A stretch of DNA of 64,000 nucleotides from Kitasatospora aureofaciens (GCF_001188955.3 NZ_JPRF03000031.1:1-64000), one strand, 5' to 3'. Shown: positions 44,410 through 52,511, numbered from the stretch's first letter. The notes: generated by a model not told the origin, from the sequence alone. Translations and numbers: made by a program.

Positions 44410-46677
44410 ATGGAACGCATGCAGGAAGACCTCTTGAGCGGCAGCCCGTACGACGCCCCCCACGGCTCCCCCTGGGCCGACCCCGGCGCCGCCACCGGCC
44501 CCGACGCCGTGCTCGCCGGGCTCGACCCCGAACAGCGCGCCGTCGCCACCGCCCTGCACGGCCCCGTCTGCGTCCTCGCCGGCGCCGGCACCGGCAAGAC
44601 CCGCGCCATCACCCACCGCATCGCCTACGGCGTGCGCAGCGGCGTCTACCAGCCCGCACAGGTCCTCGCGGTCACCTTCACCGCCCGCGCCGCCGGCGAG
44701 ATGCGCGGCCGACTGCGCCAGCTCGGCGCCGACGGCGTCCAGGCCCGCACCTTCCACGCCGCCGCCCTGCGCCAGCTCCAGTACTTCTGGCCCCGCGCCG
44801 TCGGCGGCCCGGTGCCCCAGCTCCTCGAACGCAAGGTCCAGCTCGTCGCGGAGGCCGCCGGCCGTTGCGGACTGCGCGTCCAGCGCACCGAACTGCGCGA
44901 CCTCACCGCCGAGATCGAATGGGCCAAGGTCACCCAGACCTCCCCCGAGGACTACCCCGCCGCCGTCGCCAAGTCCGGCCGCGAAGCCCCCCGCGACCCC
45001 GCCGAGACCGCCCAGGTCTACCGCGTCTACGAGGAGACCAAGAGCCGTCGCGGCAACATCGACTTCGAGGACGTCCTGCTCCTCACCGCCGCCATCCTGG
45101 AGGACCGCCCCGACATCGCCGAGCAGGTCCGCAACCAGTACCGGCACTTCACCGTCGACGAGTACCAGGACGTCTCCCCGCTCCAGCAGCGCCTGCTCGA
45201 CCAGTGGACCGGCCCCGGCGGCGGCGCCAGCCTCTGCGTCGTCGGCGACGCCAGCCAGACCATCTACTCCTTCACCGGCGCCACCCCCGACTACCTGCTG
45301 AACTTCCGCAGCCGCCACCCCGACGCCACCGTCGTCAAGCTCGTCCGCGACTACCGCTCCACCCCCCAGGTCGTCCACCTCGCCAACGGACTGCTCGCCC
45401 AGGCCCGCGGCGAGGCCGCCCGCCACCGCCTCGAACTCGTCTCCCAGCGCGAGGCCGGCCCCGAACCCGTCTACACCGAGTACGAGGACGAACCCACCGA
45501 GGCCGAGACCACCGCCCGCCGGATCAGGGACCTCCTCGCCACCGGCGTGCGCGCCAGCGAGATCGCCGTCCTGTTCCGCACCAACGGCCAGTCCGAGGTC
45601 TACGAACAGGCCCTCGCCGACCTCGGCGTCCCCTACCAGCTCAAGGGCGCAGAACGGTTCTTCGAACGCCCCGAGGTCCGCGACGCCGGCGTCCTGCTGC
45701 GCGGCGCCGCCCGCGCCGCCGCCGACCCGCTCACCGCCGGCGCCCCCGACCTCGCCGGCCAGGTCCGCGCCGTCCTCGCCAGCCGCGGCTTCACCCCCGA
45801 ACCGCCCGCGGGCTCCGGTGCCGTCCGCGACCGCTGGGAATCCCTCGCCGCCCTCGTCCGCCTCGCCGAGGAGTTCGAGCGCACCCGCACCGCCGAAGGC
45901 CTCGGCACCGACCTCGCCGCCTACGTCGCCGAACTCGACGCCCGCGCCGCCGCCCAGCACGCCCCCGCCGTCGAAGGCGTCACCCTCGCCTCCCTGCACG
46001 CCGCCAAGGGCCTCGAATGGGACGCCGTCTTCCTCGTCGGCCTCACCGAGGGCACCCTGCCGATCATCTACGCCAAGACCGACGAACAGATCGAGGAGGA
46101 ACGCCGCCTCCTCTACGTCGGCGTCACCCGCGCCCGCAAGCACCTCAGCCTCTCCTGGGCCCTCTCCCGCTCCCCGGGCGGCCGCGCCTCCCGCAAGCCC
46201 AGCCGCTTCATGGACGGGCTGCGCCCCGGCTCCTCCGCCCCGGGCGCACGCACCGGCGCGCGGGGCGGGCGGGGTGGCGTCGAGCCCGGCGAGCGCTCGG
46301 CCGCCCGGCGGGTCCGCGGCCCGGTCAAGTGCCGGGTCTGCGACAAGCCGCTCACCGATGCCGTCGAACGCAAGCTGCGCCGCTGCGAGGACTGCCCGTC
46401 CACGATGGACGAGGCGCTGTACGAGCGGCTGCGCGAGTGGCGGGCCCGGCAGGCGAAGAAGCAGGGCGCCCCGGCGTACGTGGTGTTCACCGACGCGACC
46501 CTGATGGCGATCGCCGAGGACGTGCCCGCCGGCCGCCAGGAACTGGCCCTGATCTCGGGGGTCGGCGCCATGAAGCTGGACAAGTACGGGGCCGCCGTGC
46601 TCTCGTTGTGCGCGGGGGAGGAGCCCGAGGAGGATCCGGACGGCGTCGAGGACGACGGTCCGGTCGATCCGGCGTGA
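44410..46677 (+). CDS. uvrD2: UvrD2-type ATP-dependent DNA helicase with zinc and HRDC domains
   Basis: A 755-residue superfamily 1A helicase: VLAGAGTGKTRA (Walker A, about 60), VDEYQDVSPLQ (II), VVGDASQTIYSFTGA, SLHAAKGLEWD and YVGVTRARKHLSLSW. After a Gly/Arg-rich linker it has a four-cysteine element (KCRVCDKPL and RCEDCPSTM) and an HRDC domain (LREWRARQAKKQ...FTDATLMAIAE). This layout defines the actinobacterial UvrD2, essential in mycobacteria. ATG 44410; ATG 44419 (QEDLLSG) is an alternative. Confidence 0.93.
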   Translation: MERMQEDLLSGSPYDAPHGSPWADPGAATGPDAVLAGLDPEQRAVATALHGPVCVLAGAGTGKTRAITHRIAYGVRSGVYQPAQVLAVTFTARAAGEMRGRLRQLGADGVQARTFHAAALRQLQYFWPRAVGGPVPQLLERKVQLVAEAAGRCGLRVQRTELRDLTAEIEWAKVTQTSPEDYPAAVAKSGREAPRDPAETAQVYRVYEETKSRRGNIDFEDVLLLTAAILEDRPDIAEQVRNQYRHFTVDEYQDVSPLQQRLLDQWTGPGGGASLCVVGDASQTIYSFTGATPDYLLNFRSRHPDATVVKLVRDYRSTPQVVHLANGLLAQARGEAARHRLELVSQREAGPEPVYTEYEDEPTEAETTARRIRDLLATGVRASEIAVLFRTNGQSEVYEQALADLGVPYQLKGAERFFERPEVRDAGVLLRGAARAAADPLTAGAPDLAGQVRAVLASRGFTPEPPAGSGAVRDRWESLAALVRLAEEFERTRTAEGLGTDLAAYVAELDARAAAQHAPAVEGVTLASLHAAKGLEWDAVFLVGLTEGTLPIIYAKTDEQIEEERRLLYVGVTRARKHLSLSWALSRSPGGRASRKPSRFMDGLRPGSSAPGARTGARGGRGGVEPGERSAARRVRGPVKCRVCDKPLTDAVERKLRRCEDCPSTMDEALYERLREWRARQAKKQGAPAYVVFTDATLMAIAEDVPAGRQELALISGVGAMKLDKYGAAVLSLCAGEEPEEDPDGVEDDGPVDPA

Positions 46678-46777
46678 GCCGGCACGGGCGCGGTCCAGGG
46701 GACTGCTCGGGGGACTTCGCAACCGCTGCGGAACGTCGCGCGGATCCTGCCGTCGACGGCGCCGCGTGAACTCGCGT

Positions 46778-46823
46778 GAAAAATAGTTTGCGCGGCATAC
46801 CGGGAGCGCAATAGCCTGCCGGG
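46778..46823 (+). promoter_or_regulatory. WblC-type promoter of the wblC leader
   Basis: GAAAAATAG (46778-46786) is directly followed by TTTGCG (46787-46792, -35-like) and TAGCCT (46812-46817, -10-like) about 18-20 bases later. An AT-rich triplet-plus patch just before the -35 is the known mark of WhiB7/WblC-activated SigA/HrdB promoters, which suggests autoregulation. Transcription would start near 46824, giving a leader of about 770 bases. Confidence 0.7.
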
Positions 46824-46969
46824 GCGGTCAAGGGGACGCGGTCGCACGGGGTCACACCTGTGCCGATCTCCCTCGCCCCGCAGCTTCACCAGCTTCACCG
46901 AGACAGACATCCGAACATTCGGAGCCCGGGGAACCAGGCTCCGCGAGACGCCGAGAGGAGGCGAAGACA

Positions 46970-47428
46970 GTGGGAAACATCATGATCACCAAAATGACTG
47001 GCCAGACCGTTGTCGCTGCCTCCCTGCGTGCCGCCCGTCTGCGGGCGCTCGCCGAGCTCGGTGGAACCGGTCTGGGTCTCGACGCCACCGGTGTCTCCGT
47101 CGCCTCCGCTGTCAGTGGTCTTGGACACACTGATCTGTGCCTCACGGGCGGCAGGAGTGTCGAAGGCACCGCTGTCGAGACCGGTCTGTCCCGTGACTGG
47201 GCGTCGGTCGACGCGTCGCGTCCCGAGCGCGATGAGCGACCGACCCAGGCACCGAAGGCGGCCGTAGCCGCCGCCATGCATGGCGGCTATGCGCAGGTCA
47301 TCGGTGCCGGAAACGCCCAGAAGCAGAACGAGCAGCAGATCAACCAGGCCACGGCCGCCTTTATCGGCGCCAAGGCCATCCGGATGCGGGCCTTCCGCGG
47401 GCCTGAACCCTGGAGAGAACGAACCTGA
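46970..47428 (+). CDS. Upstream reading frame (leader peptide) of wblC, 152 codons
   Basis: GTG 46970 has an excellent GAGAGGAGG site 9 bases upstream, and the codons are gene-like but less GC-ended than neighbours. The product (GNIMITKMTGQTVVAASLRA at the start, ...RMRAFRGPEPWRERT at the end) is Gly/Ala-rich and resembles no protein family I know. Its stop lies inside the leader hairpins that precede the wblC terminator, so its translation can decide whether wblC is transcribed. It includes a GCCGCCATGCATGGCGGC palindrome at about 47268-47285. Very long for a leader peptide; it may also have a product-level role. Confidence 0.75.
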   Translation: MGNIMITKMTGQTVVAASLRAARLRALAELGGTGLGLDATGVSVASAVSGLGHTDLCLTGGRSVEGTAVETGLSRDWASVDASRPERDERPTQAPKAAVAAAMHGGYAQVIGAGNAQKQNEQQINQATAAFIGAKAIRMRAFRGPEPWRERT

Positions 47429-47463
47429 GCCAGCCTCAGGTCGGCACCTCCAGGGCCGCGGAA
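47393..47463 (+). promoter_or_regulatory. Antiterminator structure in the wblC leader
   Basis: TTCCGCGG (47393-47400) and CCCTGGAG (47408-47415) pair perfectly with CTCCAGGG (47448-47455) and CCGCGGAA (47456-47463), enclosing a smaller ACCTGAG/CTCAGGT hairpin (47423-47441) that contains the leader stop codon TGA. It uses 47452-47463, which is also the 5' arm of the terminator, so the two structures exclude each other. A ribosome finishing the leader frame covers the 5' arm and favours termination; stalling upstream favours this structure. Confidence 0.8.
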
Positions 47464-47500
47464 CCCGTCACACCGGGATCCGCGGCCCTTCTGTTTTGTC
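47452..47500 (+). terminator. Intrinsic terminator (attenuator) upstream of wblC
   Basis: AGGGCCGCGGAACCCG (47452-47467) pairs with CGGGATCCGCGGCCCT (47474-47489) in 15 of 16 positions, loop TCACAC, followed by TCTGTTTTGTC. It lies about 100 bases before the wblC start and 24 bases after the leader frame ends. Confidence 0.88.
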
Positions 47501-47597
47501 CGGTACGCAAGACCACCCCAGGCCCTCCGGGGCCTCCGGCCCAGCACCACCAGTCCACTGGGCCGGAACCACTGAGAAGACGAGGAAGACGCCCACA

Positions 47598-47966
47598 GTG
47601 TCCACGGTCATCACGCCGCCCATCCCGTCCGTACCGCCGACAAGCCAGATCACCAAGGCCGACCAGGCCGACCCTCCGGAGGTTCCGTTCATGCAGCTCA
47701 ACTCGATCGAGCAGGCCGAGGCGCTCGGTCTCCCCATCCCTTGCCGCGCCTTCGACCCCGAGGTCTTCTTCGCCGAGACGCCCGCCGACGTCGAGTACGC
47801 GAAGTCCCTCTGCGGCACCTGCCCGGTGAAGGAGGCCTGCCTCGCCGGCGCCCTGGAGCGTCGCGAGCCGTGGGGCGTCTGGGGCGGCGAGCTGTTCGTC
47901 CAGGGTGTCGTCGTGGCCCGCAAGCGGCCGCGTGGGCGTCCGCGCAAGACCGAGGTCATGGCGTGA
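47598..47966 (+). CDS. wblC: WblC/WhiB7 redox-sensing antibiotic-resistance regulator
   Basis: A 122-residue WhiB-like protein with four cluster cysteines (PCRAFDPE, then LCGTCPVKEAC), the G(V/I)WGG turn (EPWGVWGGELF) that contacts the sigma factor, and a C-terminal AT-hook RKRPRGRPRKTE. The AT-hook identifies the WhiB7/WblC subgroup that activates resistance genes in response to ribosome-targeting antibiotics. GTG 47598 (STVITPPIP) with GAGGAAG upstream gives the expected length; ATG 47691 has GGAGG too and would drop a variable N-terminal part. Expression is controlled by the leader attenuator and by autoregulation. Confidence 0.95.
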   Translation: MSTVITPPIPSVPPTSQITKADQADPPEVPFMQLNSIEQAEALGLPIPCRAFDPEVFFAETPADVEYAKSLCGTCPVKEACLAGALERREPWGVWGGELFVQGVVVARKRPRGRPRKTEVMA

Positions 47967-48364
47967 ACCCCGCCGAGCACGTCAGGGCCGTCCGCCGGGG
48001 CGAGCAGCCCCCGCTGGACACCGCCCTCCGCCGGTCCGTACGGATCGCCGCCGCCAAGGCCGACACAGCGGCCAGCACCCGCCCATTCCCGAGCACGCAC
48101 CACGAGCAGGACCACCACATGACCCCCGCCGCCATCGATCCCACCGTCCGCGCCGAGCAGACCACTGAACTTCAGATCCAGAACAGGACCCTCGAAATGC
48201 AACTCCTGCATGAATCCCTGGCCCGTGCCCATATGCAAGACAGGCTCCACGAGGCCGAGGAACAACGCCTCGTCAGCCGGGTCGTCCGGGCGCGCAAGCT
48301 CCGGCAGCGGGCCGAGCGGGCCTCCATGCGGGCGCGCAAGGCGCTCGCCGTCGCGCTGATGTAG
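47963..48364 (+). CDS. Hypothetical protein coupled to wblC
   Basis: The wblC TGA overlaps a GTG start (GTGA at 47963-47966). The 133-residue product has a basic N-terminal part and a C-terminal coiled-coil-like helix (QIQNRTLEMQLLHESLARAH, then RLVSRVVRARKLRQRAE). ATG 48119 would give an 81-residue form carrying only the helical part. Not recognised. Co-transcription with wblC implies a role in, or exposure to, the same antibiotic-stress response. Confidence 0.65.
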   Translation: MNPAEHVRAVRRGEQPPLDTALRRSVRIAAAKADTAASTRPFPSTHHEQDHHMTPAAIDPTVRAEQTTELQIQNRTLEMQLLHESLARAHMQDRLHEAEEQRLVSRVVRARKLRQRAERASMRARKALAVALM

Positions 48365-48398
48365 GCGCACCGCCGCTGATCCGACTGACCCCCGTCGT

Positions 48399-48438
48399 GC
48401 CGCAGGCCGCCCCCCGTTCGAGGGGAGCGGCCTGCGGC
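48399..48438. terminator. Terminator between wblC operon and ABC1 kinase gene
   Basis: GCCGCAGGCCGC pairs with GCGGCCTGCGGC, extended by CCCC/GGGG, loop GTTCG; between convergent stops at 48364 and 48482. Confidence 0.8.
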
Positions 48439-48481
48439 CGTTGCGGTCGGCTGCCGTTGTCGGTCGTCCTTGGGTGCTCCC

Positions 48482-49906
48482 TCAGGGACGGGCGGGCTTG
48501 GTGGTCGTCCTGGCCGGCGCCGTGGTGTGCTTCGCGGGCCCGGCCGCCTTGGCCGGGTTCGCGGCCTTCGCAGGCGGCTCGTCGGAGAACTCGGGCAGCC
48601 ACTCCAGCATCTCGGCGCGGAACGGTGCCTTGGCGCCCAGCTGGCACAGCACCCCGATGGTGCTCAGCGTCACCCGGTGGATCAGCAGGTACGCGGGGGG
48701 CAGGTTCAGCTGCTTGCCCAGGTTGTAGGCGGGAGAGCGCGGATCGGCGATCCGGGCCGCCTGGGCGCGCATCCAGGCCCGGGTGAAGTGGAAACTGTCC
48801 ACGGCAGCCGGCTCGATGATCGGCAGCAGATAGTCCAGCACCGCGTCCGGGTCCAGCTGGATCGAGGGCTTCACGAAGCCCTCCTCGCGGAGCATCTTCA
48901 GCACGCCCGCGGCGTCCCCGGCCAGTGCCATCCGCAGCGAGGCCCCGATCGGCGCGGGCAGCCCGCCCGGCAGCCGGTCCACCGTGCCGAAGTCCAGCAC
49001 CCCGAGCCGCCATCCCTCGGCCGGGCCGTCGTCCTTCAGCAGCCGGAAGTTGCCCGGGTGGGGGTCGGCGTGCAGCAGACCGGTCCGGGACGGCCCGGCG
49101 AACAGGAACCGGGCCAGCAGCTGCCCGGCGCGGTCACGCTCCTCCTGGGTGCCGTTCGCGATCACCTCGGCCAGCGGGGTGCCGTCCATCCACTCGGTTA
49201 CCAGCACCTGGTCGGCCTGTGCCACCACGACCGGCACCACGATGTCCGGGTCGCCGGCGAACTCCTCGGCGTGCCGACGCTGGGCCTGGGCCTCCAGCTC
49301 GTAGTCCAGCTCCTCCGAGACGCGCTCGCGCAGCTCGTTGATCAGCGGCTTGATGTCCAGCCCGGGGATCAGCGGGCCGACCAGCCAGGCCACCCGGCTC
49401 AGCTGGGAGAGGTCGGCGAGCAGCGCGTCGCCCGCGCCCGGGTACTGCACCTTGACCGCAACCTGCCTGCCGTCGTGCCAGACCGCCCGGTGCACCTGGC
49501 CGATCGAGGCGGCCGCCGCCGGGCGGTCGTCGAACTCCAGGAACAGCTCGCGCCAGTTGCTCCCGAGCCGCTGGGCGAGCGCGGTGTGCACCTTGGCGGC
49601 GGGCATCGGGGGAGCGGCGTCCTGCAGCTTGGTGAGCGCGGCCCGGTACGGCCCGGCGACCTCCTCGGGCAGGGCGGCCTCGAAGACGGACAACACCTGC
49701 CCGAACTTCATCGCCCCGCCCTTGAGCTCGCCCAGGACCTTGAACAGCTGGTCGGCGGTGGCCTGCTGGAGCTCGGCCGTCACCACCTCGGCGGATCGGC
49801 CGCCTATGCGCTTGCCCAGTCCGAGCGTGGCGCGGCCGGCTATCCCCAGCGGCAGGGCGGCGAGCCGTGCCGTGCGGGTCACTGCCTTGCGCGGAAGATC
49901 GCTCAC
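48482..49906 (-). CDS. ABC1/UbiB (AarF) family atypical kinase
   Basis: A 474-residue protein-kinase-like enzyme of the UbiB/ADCK type. It shows the KxGQ motif (LKGGAMKFGQVLS), the Ala-rich loop AAAASIGQVHRA, the lysine of VAVKVQYP, the catalytic loop LLHADPHPGNF and the metal-binding LGVLDFGTVDRL. A Pro/Ala/Lys tail follows. Relatives act on lipids or quinone synthesis. GTG 49906 has TGGAGG 5 bases upstream. Next to wblC/whiB7 also in mycobacteria (Rv3197), an old association. Confidence 0.92.
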   Translation of the reverse strand: MSDLPRKAVTRTARLAALPLGIAGRATLGLGKRIGGRSAEVVTAELQQATADQLFKVLGELKGGAMKFGQVLSVFEAALPEEVAGPYRAALTKLQDAAPPMPAAKVHTALAQRLGSNWRELFLEFDDRPAAAASIGQVHRAVWHDGRQVAVKVQYPGAGDALLADLSQLSRVAWLVGPLIPGLDIKPLINELRERVSEELDYELEAQAQRRHAEEFAGDPDIVVPVVVAQADQVLVTEWMDGTPLAEVIANGTQEERDRAGQLLARFLFAGPSRTGLLHADPHPGNFRLLKDDGPAEGWRLGVLDFGTVDRLPGGLPAPIGASLRMALAGDAAGVLKMLREEGFVKPSIQLDPDAVLDYLLPIIEPAAVDSFHFTRAWMRAQAARIADPRSPAYNLGKQLNLPPAYLLIHRVTLSTIGVLCQLGAKAPFRAEMLEWLPEFSDEPPAKAANPAKAAGPAKHTTAPARTTTKPARP

Positions 49907-50143
49907 CCGGGCCTCCAATCGCCTGGCCCCCCGACACCGGACGGCCCACCATCACTAGGCCATTGTGCCCGCTTCCTGGTCTGCTCCCGCCGGTATTTCA
50001 CGGGGGACGACGGGCGGTGGCCTTCCTTTGCGGGGAGCTGGGCGGCTCGGTCTGGTGGGGAGTCGCCGGTGGCGGACTCGGTCGTGCGGGCGGTGGCCTG
50101 GTGTGGGCCGGGCGGCGGTGCGGGGTGATGCTGTTTCGGTGGT

Positions 50144-50180
50144 CGTCACAGGAAGTCGGCGGGGCCGACTTCCTGTGACG
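50144..50180 (-). terminator. Terminator of the DHFR-family gene
   Basis: A perfect 17-bp stem CGTCACAGGAAGTCGGC with its complement and a GGG loop, 8 bases beyond the minus-strand stop at 50188. Confidence 0.85.
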
Positions 50181-50187
50181 TGGGGTG

Positions 50188-50790
50188 TCAGGCGTCGGCT
50201 TGGGTGGCGCGGCGGTAAGTGGCCAGGTGGACGCCGGTCCTGGCGGTCGTGGTGGAGACCAGCTCCAGGGTGCGCCGCACGCCGTCGGCCGGGAAGAGCG
50301 ACTTGCCGCCGCCGAGCAGTACGGGCATCACCATGAGCCGGAGTTCGTCCACCAGGTCCTCGCCGAGGAGGGAGCGGACGAGGGTCGGGCTGCCCATGAT
50401 CAGCAGATCCCCGCCGTCGGCCGCGCGTTGCCCCCGGATCCAATCGACGGCCGCGGTGCCAGGGACGAGGGTGCTGTTCGTCCAGGTGAGGTCAGCTTCG
50501 TCGAGGGTGTCGGAGACGACGTACTTCTTGATCGAGTTCATCCGGTCGGCGAGCGGGTCGCCGGCCCGCTCGGGCCAGGCGGCGGCCATGGTGCGCCAGG
50601 TGCGGCGGCCGAACAGCAGGGCGTCGGTGCTGCTCATCGCCTCGTTGATGAACGGGCCGATGGTCTCCGGGTCGAAGAACGGGTGGGACCAGCCGCCGTG
50701 GGCGAAGCCTCCGTCGGTGTCCTCCTGCGGGGCGCCGGGGGCCTGGACGACGCCATCGAGGCTGATGAACTCGCTGATCACGATGCGCAT
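50188..50790 (-). CDS. Dihydrofolate reductase family protein (RibD C-terminal-like)
   Basis: A 200-residue reductase-fold protein: MRIVISEFISLDGVVQAPG (first strand and loop), LFGRRTWRTMAAAWP, KKYVVSDTL and GDLLIMGSPTLVRSLL fit the NADPH-binding pattern of this group, which includes YwjB/YyaP-like proteins. Folate reductase activity is doubtful, as the catalytic Asp/Glu is not seen. ATG 50790 follows GGAGGAG. Monocistronic on the minus strand. Confidence 0.85.
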   Translation of the reverse strand: MRIVISEFISLDGVVQAPGAPQEDTDGGFAHGGWSHPFFDPETIGPFINEAMSSTDALLFGRRTWRTMAAAWPERAGDPLADRMNSIKKYVVSDTLDEADLTWTNSTLVPGTAAVDWIRGQRAADGGDLLIMGSPTLVRSLLGEDLVDELRLMVMPVLLGGGKSLFPADGVRRTLELVSTTTARTGVHLATYRRATQADA

Positions 50791-51167
50791 GGGGTGCTCC
50801 TCCGGTGGCTTGCTCGGGGTTGTGCAATGGAGACCGGGGGGCCGGGCGAGACTCATTGCCCGTAAGTAGTGACCCTGGTCACATTGTTGACGCTTCGGGG
50901 GCCCGCCCCCCTCCCCCCACCCCCCCGCTCGCCCTCCTCCTCCCGCCTCACCCGCCAGCTGCCCACCCGCCTCCAGCCCTCGCTCCGCTCCTTCGGAACA
51001 GCGGCTCCGCCTCTCCCGGCCCGCGCCCTGCCCCGGGCAGGGCGCGGGCCATGGGCTCACCTGGCCGGGCGTTCCGCCCGTTTCGGTCGGGGCCTCAGGT
51101 CGGGCGGCTGCTGAGCCCTGCAGCCGCCGGGCCCGGGCCCGGTACCTTGCTCGTTCCTCGCTCCCTC
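50791..51167. other. Intergenic region with C-rich tract and long inverted repeat
   Basis: 377 bases without a gene. Contains a C-rich stretch (50895-50960) and the inverted repeat at 51018-51050, then AT-poor sequence ending near CTTGCTCGTTCCTCGCTCCC, a motif also seen, in the other orientation and imperfectly, inside the glycosyltransferase insert. Confidence 0.5.
51018..51050. terminator. Perfect 16-bp inverted repeat
   Basis: GGCCCGCGCCCTGCCC and its complement with a 1-base centre. It lies past the ThiF-like gene stop (51168, minus strand) and can terminate it. Confidence 0.65.
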
Positions 51168-52256
51168 TCACCCCGGTGGCAGCGGCTGCCACAGACAGCC
51201 GCAGTCCGGGTGTCCTCGTAGCCGTAGGCGGCGGGGCATCCCGTCGCCCGCCGAGATCTCGCACCAGCCGTCCACGCTCGGCGGTCGGCCGCCGTCCAGG
51301 TACACCTGGACGTGCAGTGCCGCCAGGCCGGCGACGGCCGTCGCCAGGGCGGTGTCGCAGGCCGGTGTGCGGGCCCGGCCGGGGCCGTTGTCGGCCAGCT
51401 GGGCCAGGACCCGCGGCCAGGCCGCGTCCTCGTCCTCCCGCCGCAGCACCAGGCAGTGCCCGCAGGCCGACCGTCCTGGGATCACCAGCGGCCCGATGAT
51501 GCCGAACTCCTCGACCACGCCCACGTACAGGTGGGGCACCCCGGCGCGGAGCAGCAGCCGGGCCTCGTACGTCCCGCCTGCGAAGGCGGCGCTGCCGTCC
51601 CGGGGCGCGAGGACCACGAAGTCGGGTGGCGGGTCGTCGGACTTCCGCCGTGGCACCGGGACCAGTGGTCGGCCTGTGGCCCGCTGCACCGTCTCCCGGG
51701 CGACCGTCGAGCGCAGCCGTCCGACGTCTGCGGGTGGCAGCCCCGCGGGCGAGCAGTCGGCGGGCTGGACCCGCCCGCTGTCAGCCACCGTGACGCTGCC
51801 GGTGCCGCCGGCGGCGAGCACCGCCGCCACGGCCGCGCCGACCCGGCCCGCGCCGCGCACCTCGATCCGGGTCTCGGCCCGCCGGGCCAGGACCGCCGGT
51901 GCGGCGCCCGGGCCGGAGTGGACCAGGGACAGCGAGGCGAGGTCGGGCCCGAGCAGGTCCCGGTGGGGCCGGGGGAAGTGGGAGAGCGCCCGGTCGGTCG
52001 CTTCCGCGTCGTCCAGCAGCCCGGTCTCCTCCAGTTCGCTCAGCAGCGTGTCGGCGGGTTCGCGCCCGAGGCCGATCCGCTCGCCGGCGGACAGCAGCTC
52101 GGGTCGGTCGCGCGTTCCGTCGACGAGTTCGAGGAACTCGCACAGCGTCTTGTCGGCGTTGCCGAGCACCCCGGCGTACCGGGTGACGGTGCCGAACTGC
52201 AGGGTCTCGGAGTCCCGCCAGCTGCGGGACAGAGCGGGCTTCAACACGAGGCGCAC
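51168..52256 (-). CDS. ThiF/E1-like protein, degenerate, orphan
   Basis: A 362-residue protein with a helical/winged N-terminal part (VTRYAGVLGNADKTLCEFLEL) and a ThiF-type Rossmann domain (EVRGAGRVGAAVAAVLAAGG, about 120-140). The zinc pairs are present (SACGHCLVL and DCGCLW) but the E1 signature NLxRQ arginine is missing and the DVGRLRS site has Arg instead of Lys. It resembles the leader-binding cyclodehydratase partner of YcaO peptide clusters, yet no YcaO or precursor peptide is nearby. GTG 52256 follows AAGGGAG. Position matches Rv3196 of mycobacteria (from memory). Role unknown. Confidence 0.8.
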   Translation of the reverse strand: MRLVLKPALSRSWRDSETLQFGTVTRYAGVLGNADKTLCEFLELVDGTRDRPELLSAGERIGLGREPADTLLSELEETGLLDDAEATDRALSHFPRPHRDLLGPDLASLSLVHSGPGAAPAVLARRAETRIEVRGAGRVGAAVAAVLAAGGTGSVTVADSGRVQPADCSPAGLPPADVGRLRSTVARETVQRATGRPLVPVPRRKSDDPPPDFVVLAPRDGSAAFAGGTYEARLLLRAGVPHLYVGVVEEFGIIGPLVIPGRSACGHCLVLRREDEDAAWPRVLAQLADNGPGRARTPACDTALATAVAGLAALHVQVYLDGGRPPSVDGWCEISAGDGMPRRLRLRGHPDCGCLWQPLPPG

Positions 52257-52327
52257 GACGATCTCCCTTCCGATCGTTTCCGGACGGCTGACCGCAGCAT
52301 GCCCCATCGCGCAGACCGCGCGCAGAA

Positions 52328-52387
52328 AGTTATCCACAGGCCTGGAGTTATGATCACAACATCTGTTCGCGCACCTTGTGGATAACT
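52328..52387. promoter_or_regulatory. DnaA-box-like inverted repeat in divergent promoter region
   Basis: AGTTATCCACA (52328-52338) and TGTGGATAACT (52377-52387) form a perfect 11-bp inverted repeat, 38 bases apart. Each contains TTATCCACA, the classic DnaA box. Between them lies AT-rich GTTATGATCACAAC, a probable promoter core. DnaA control or a different dyad-binding regulator are both possible. Confidence 0.65.
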
Positions 52388-52511
52388 GCCCATCCCCTCT
52401 GGCGTCGGTTTCCGGACACCCCCTGTCGGCCTTTCGTTCCCGATCGCTCCATGAAAGTTTTCGGCCACGGCACCGGACTTCTGTCAGCCGCACCGGGTAA
52501 CGTCGTGTGCC

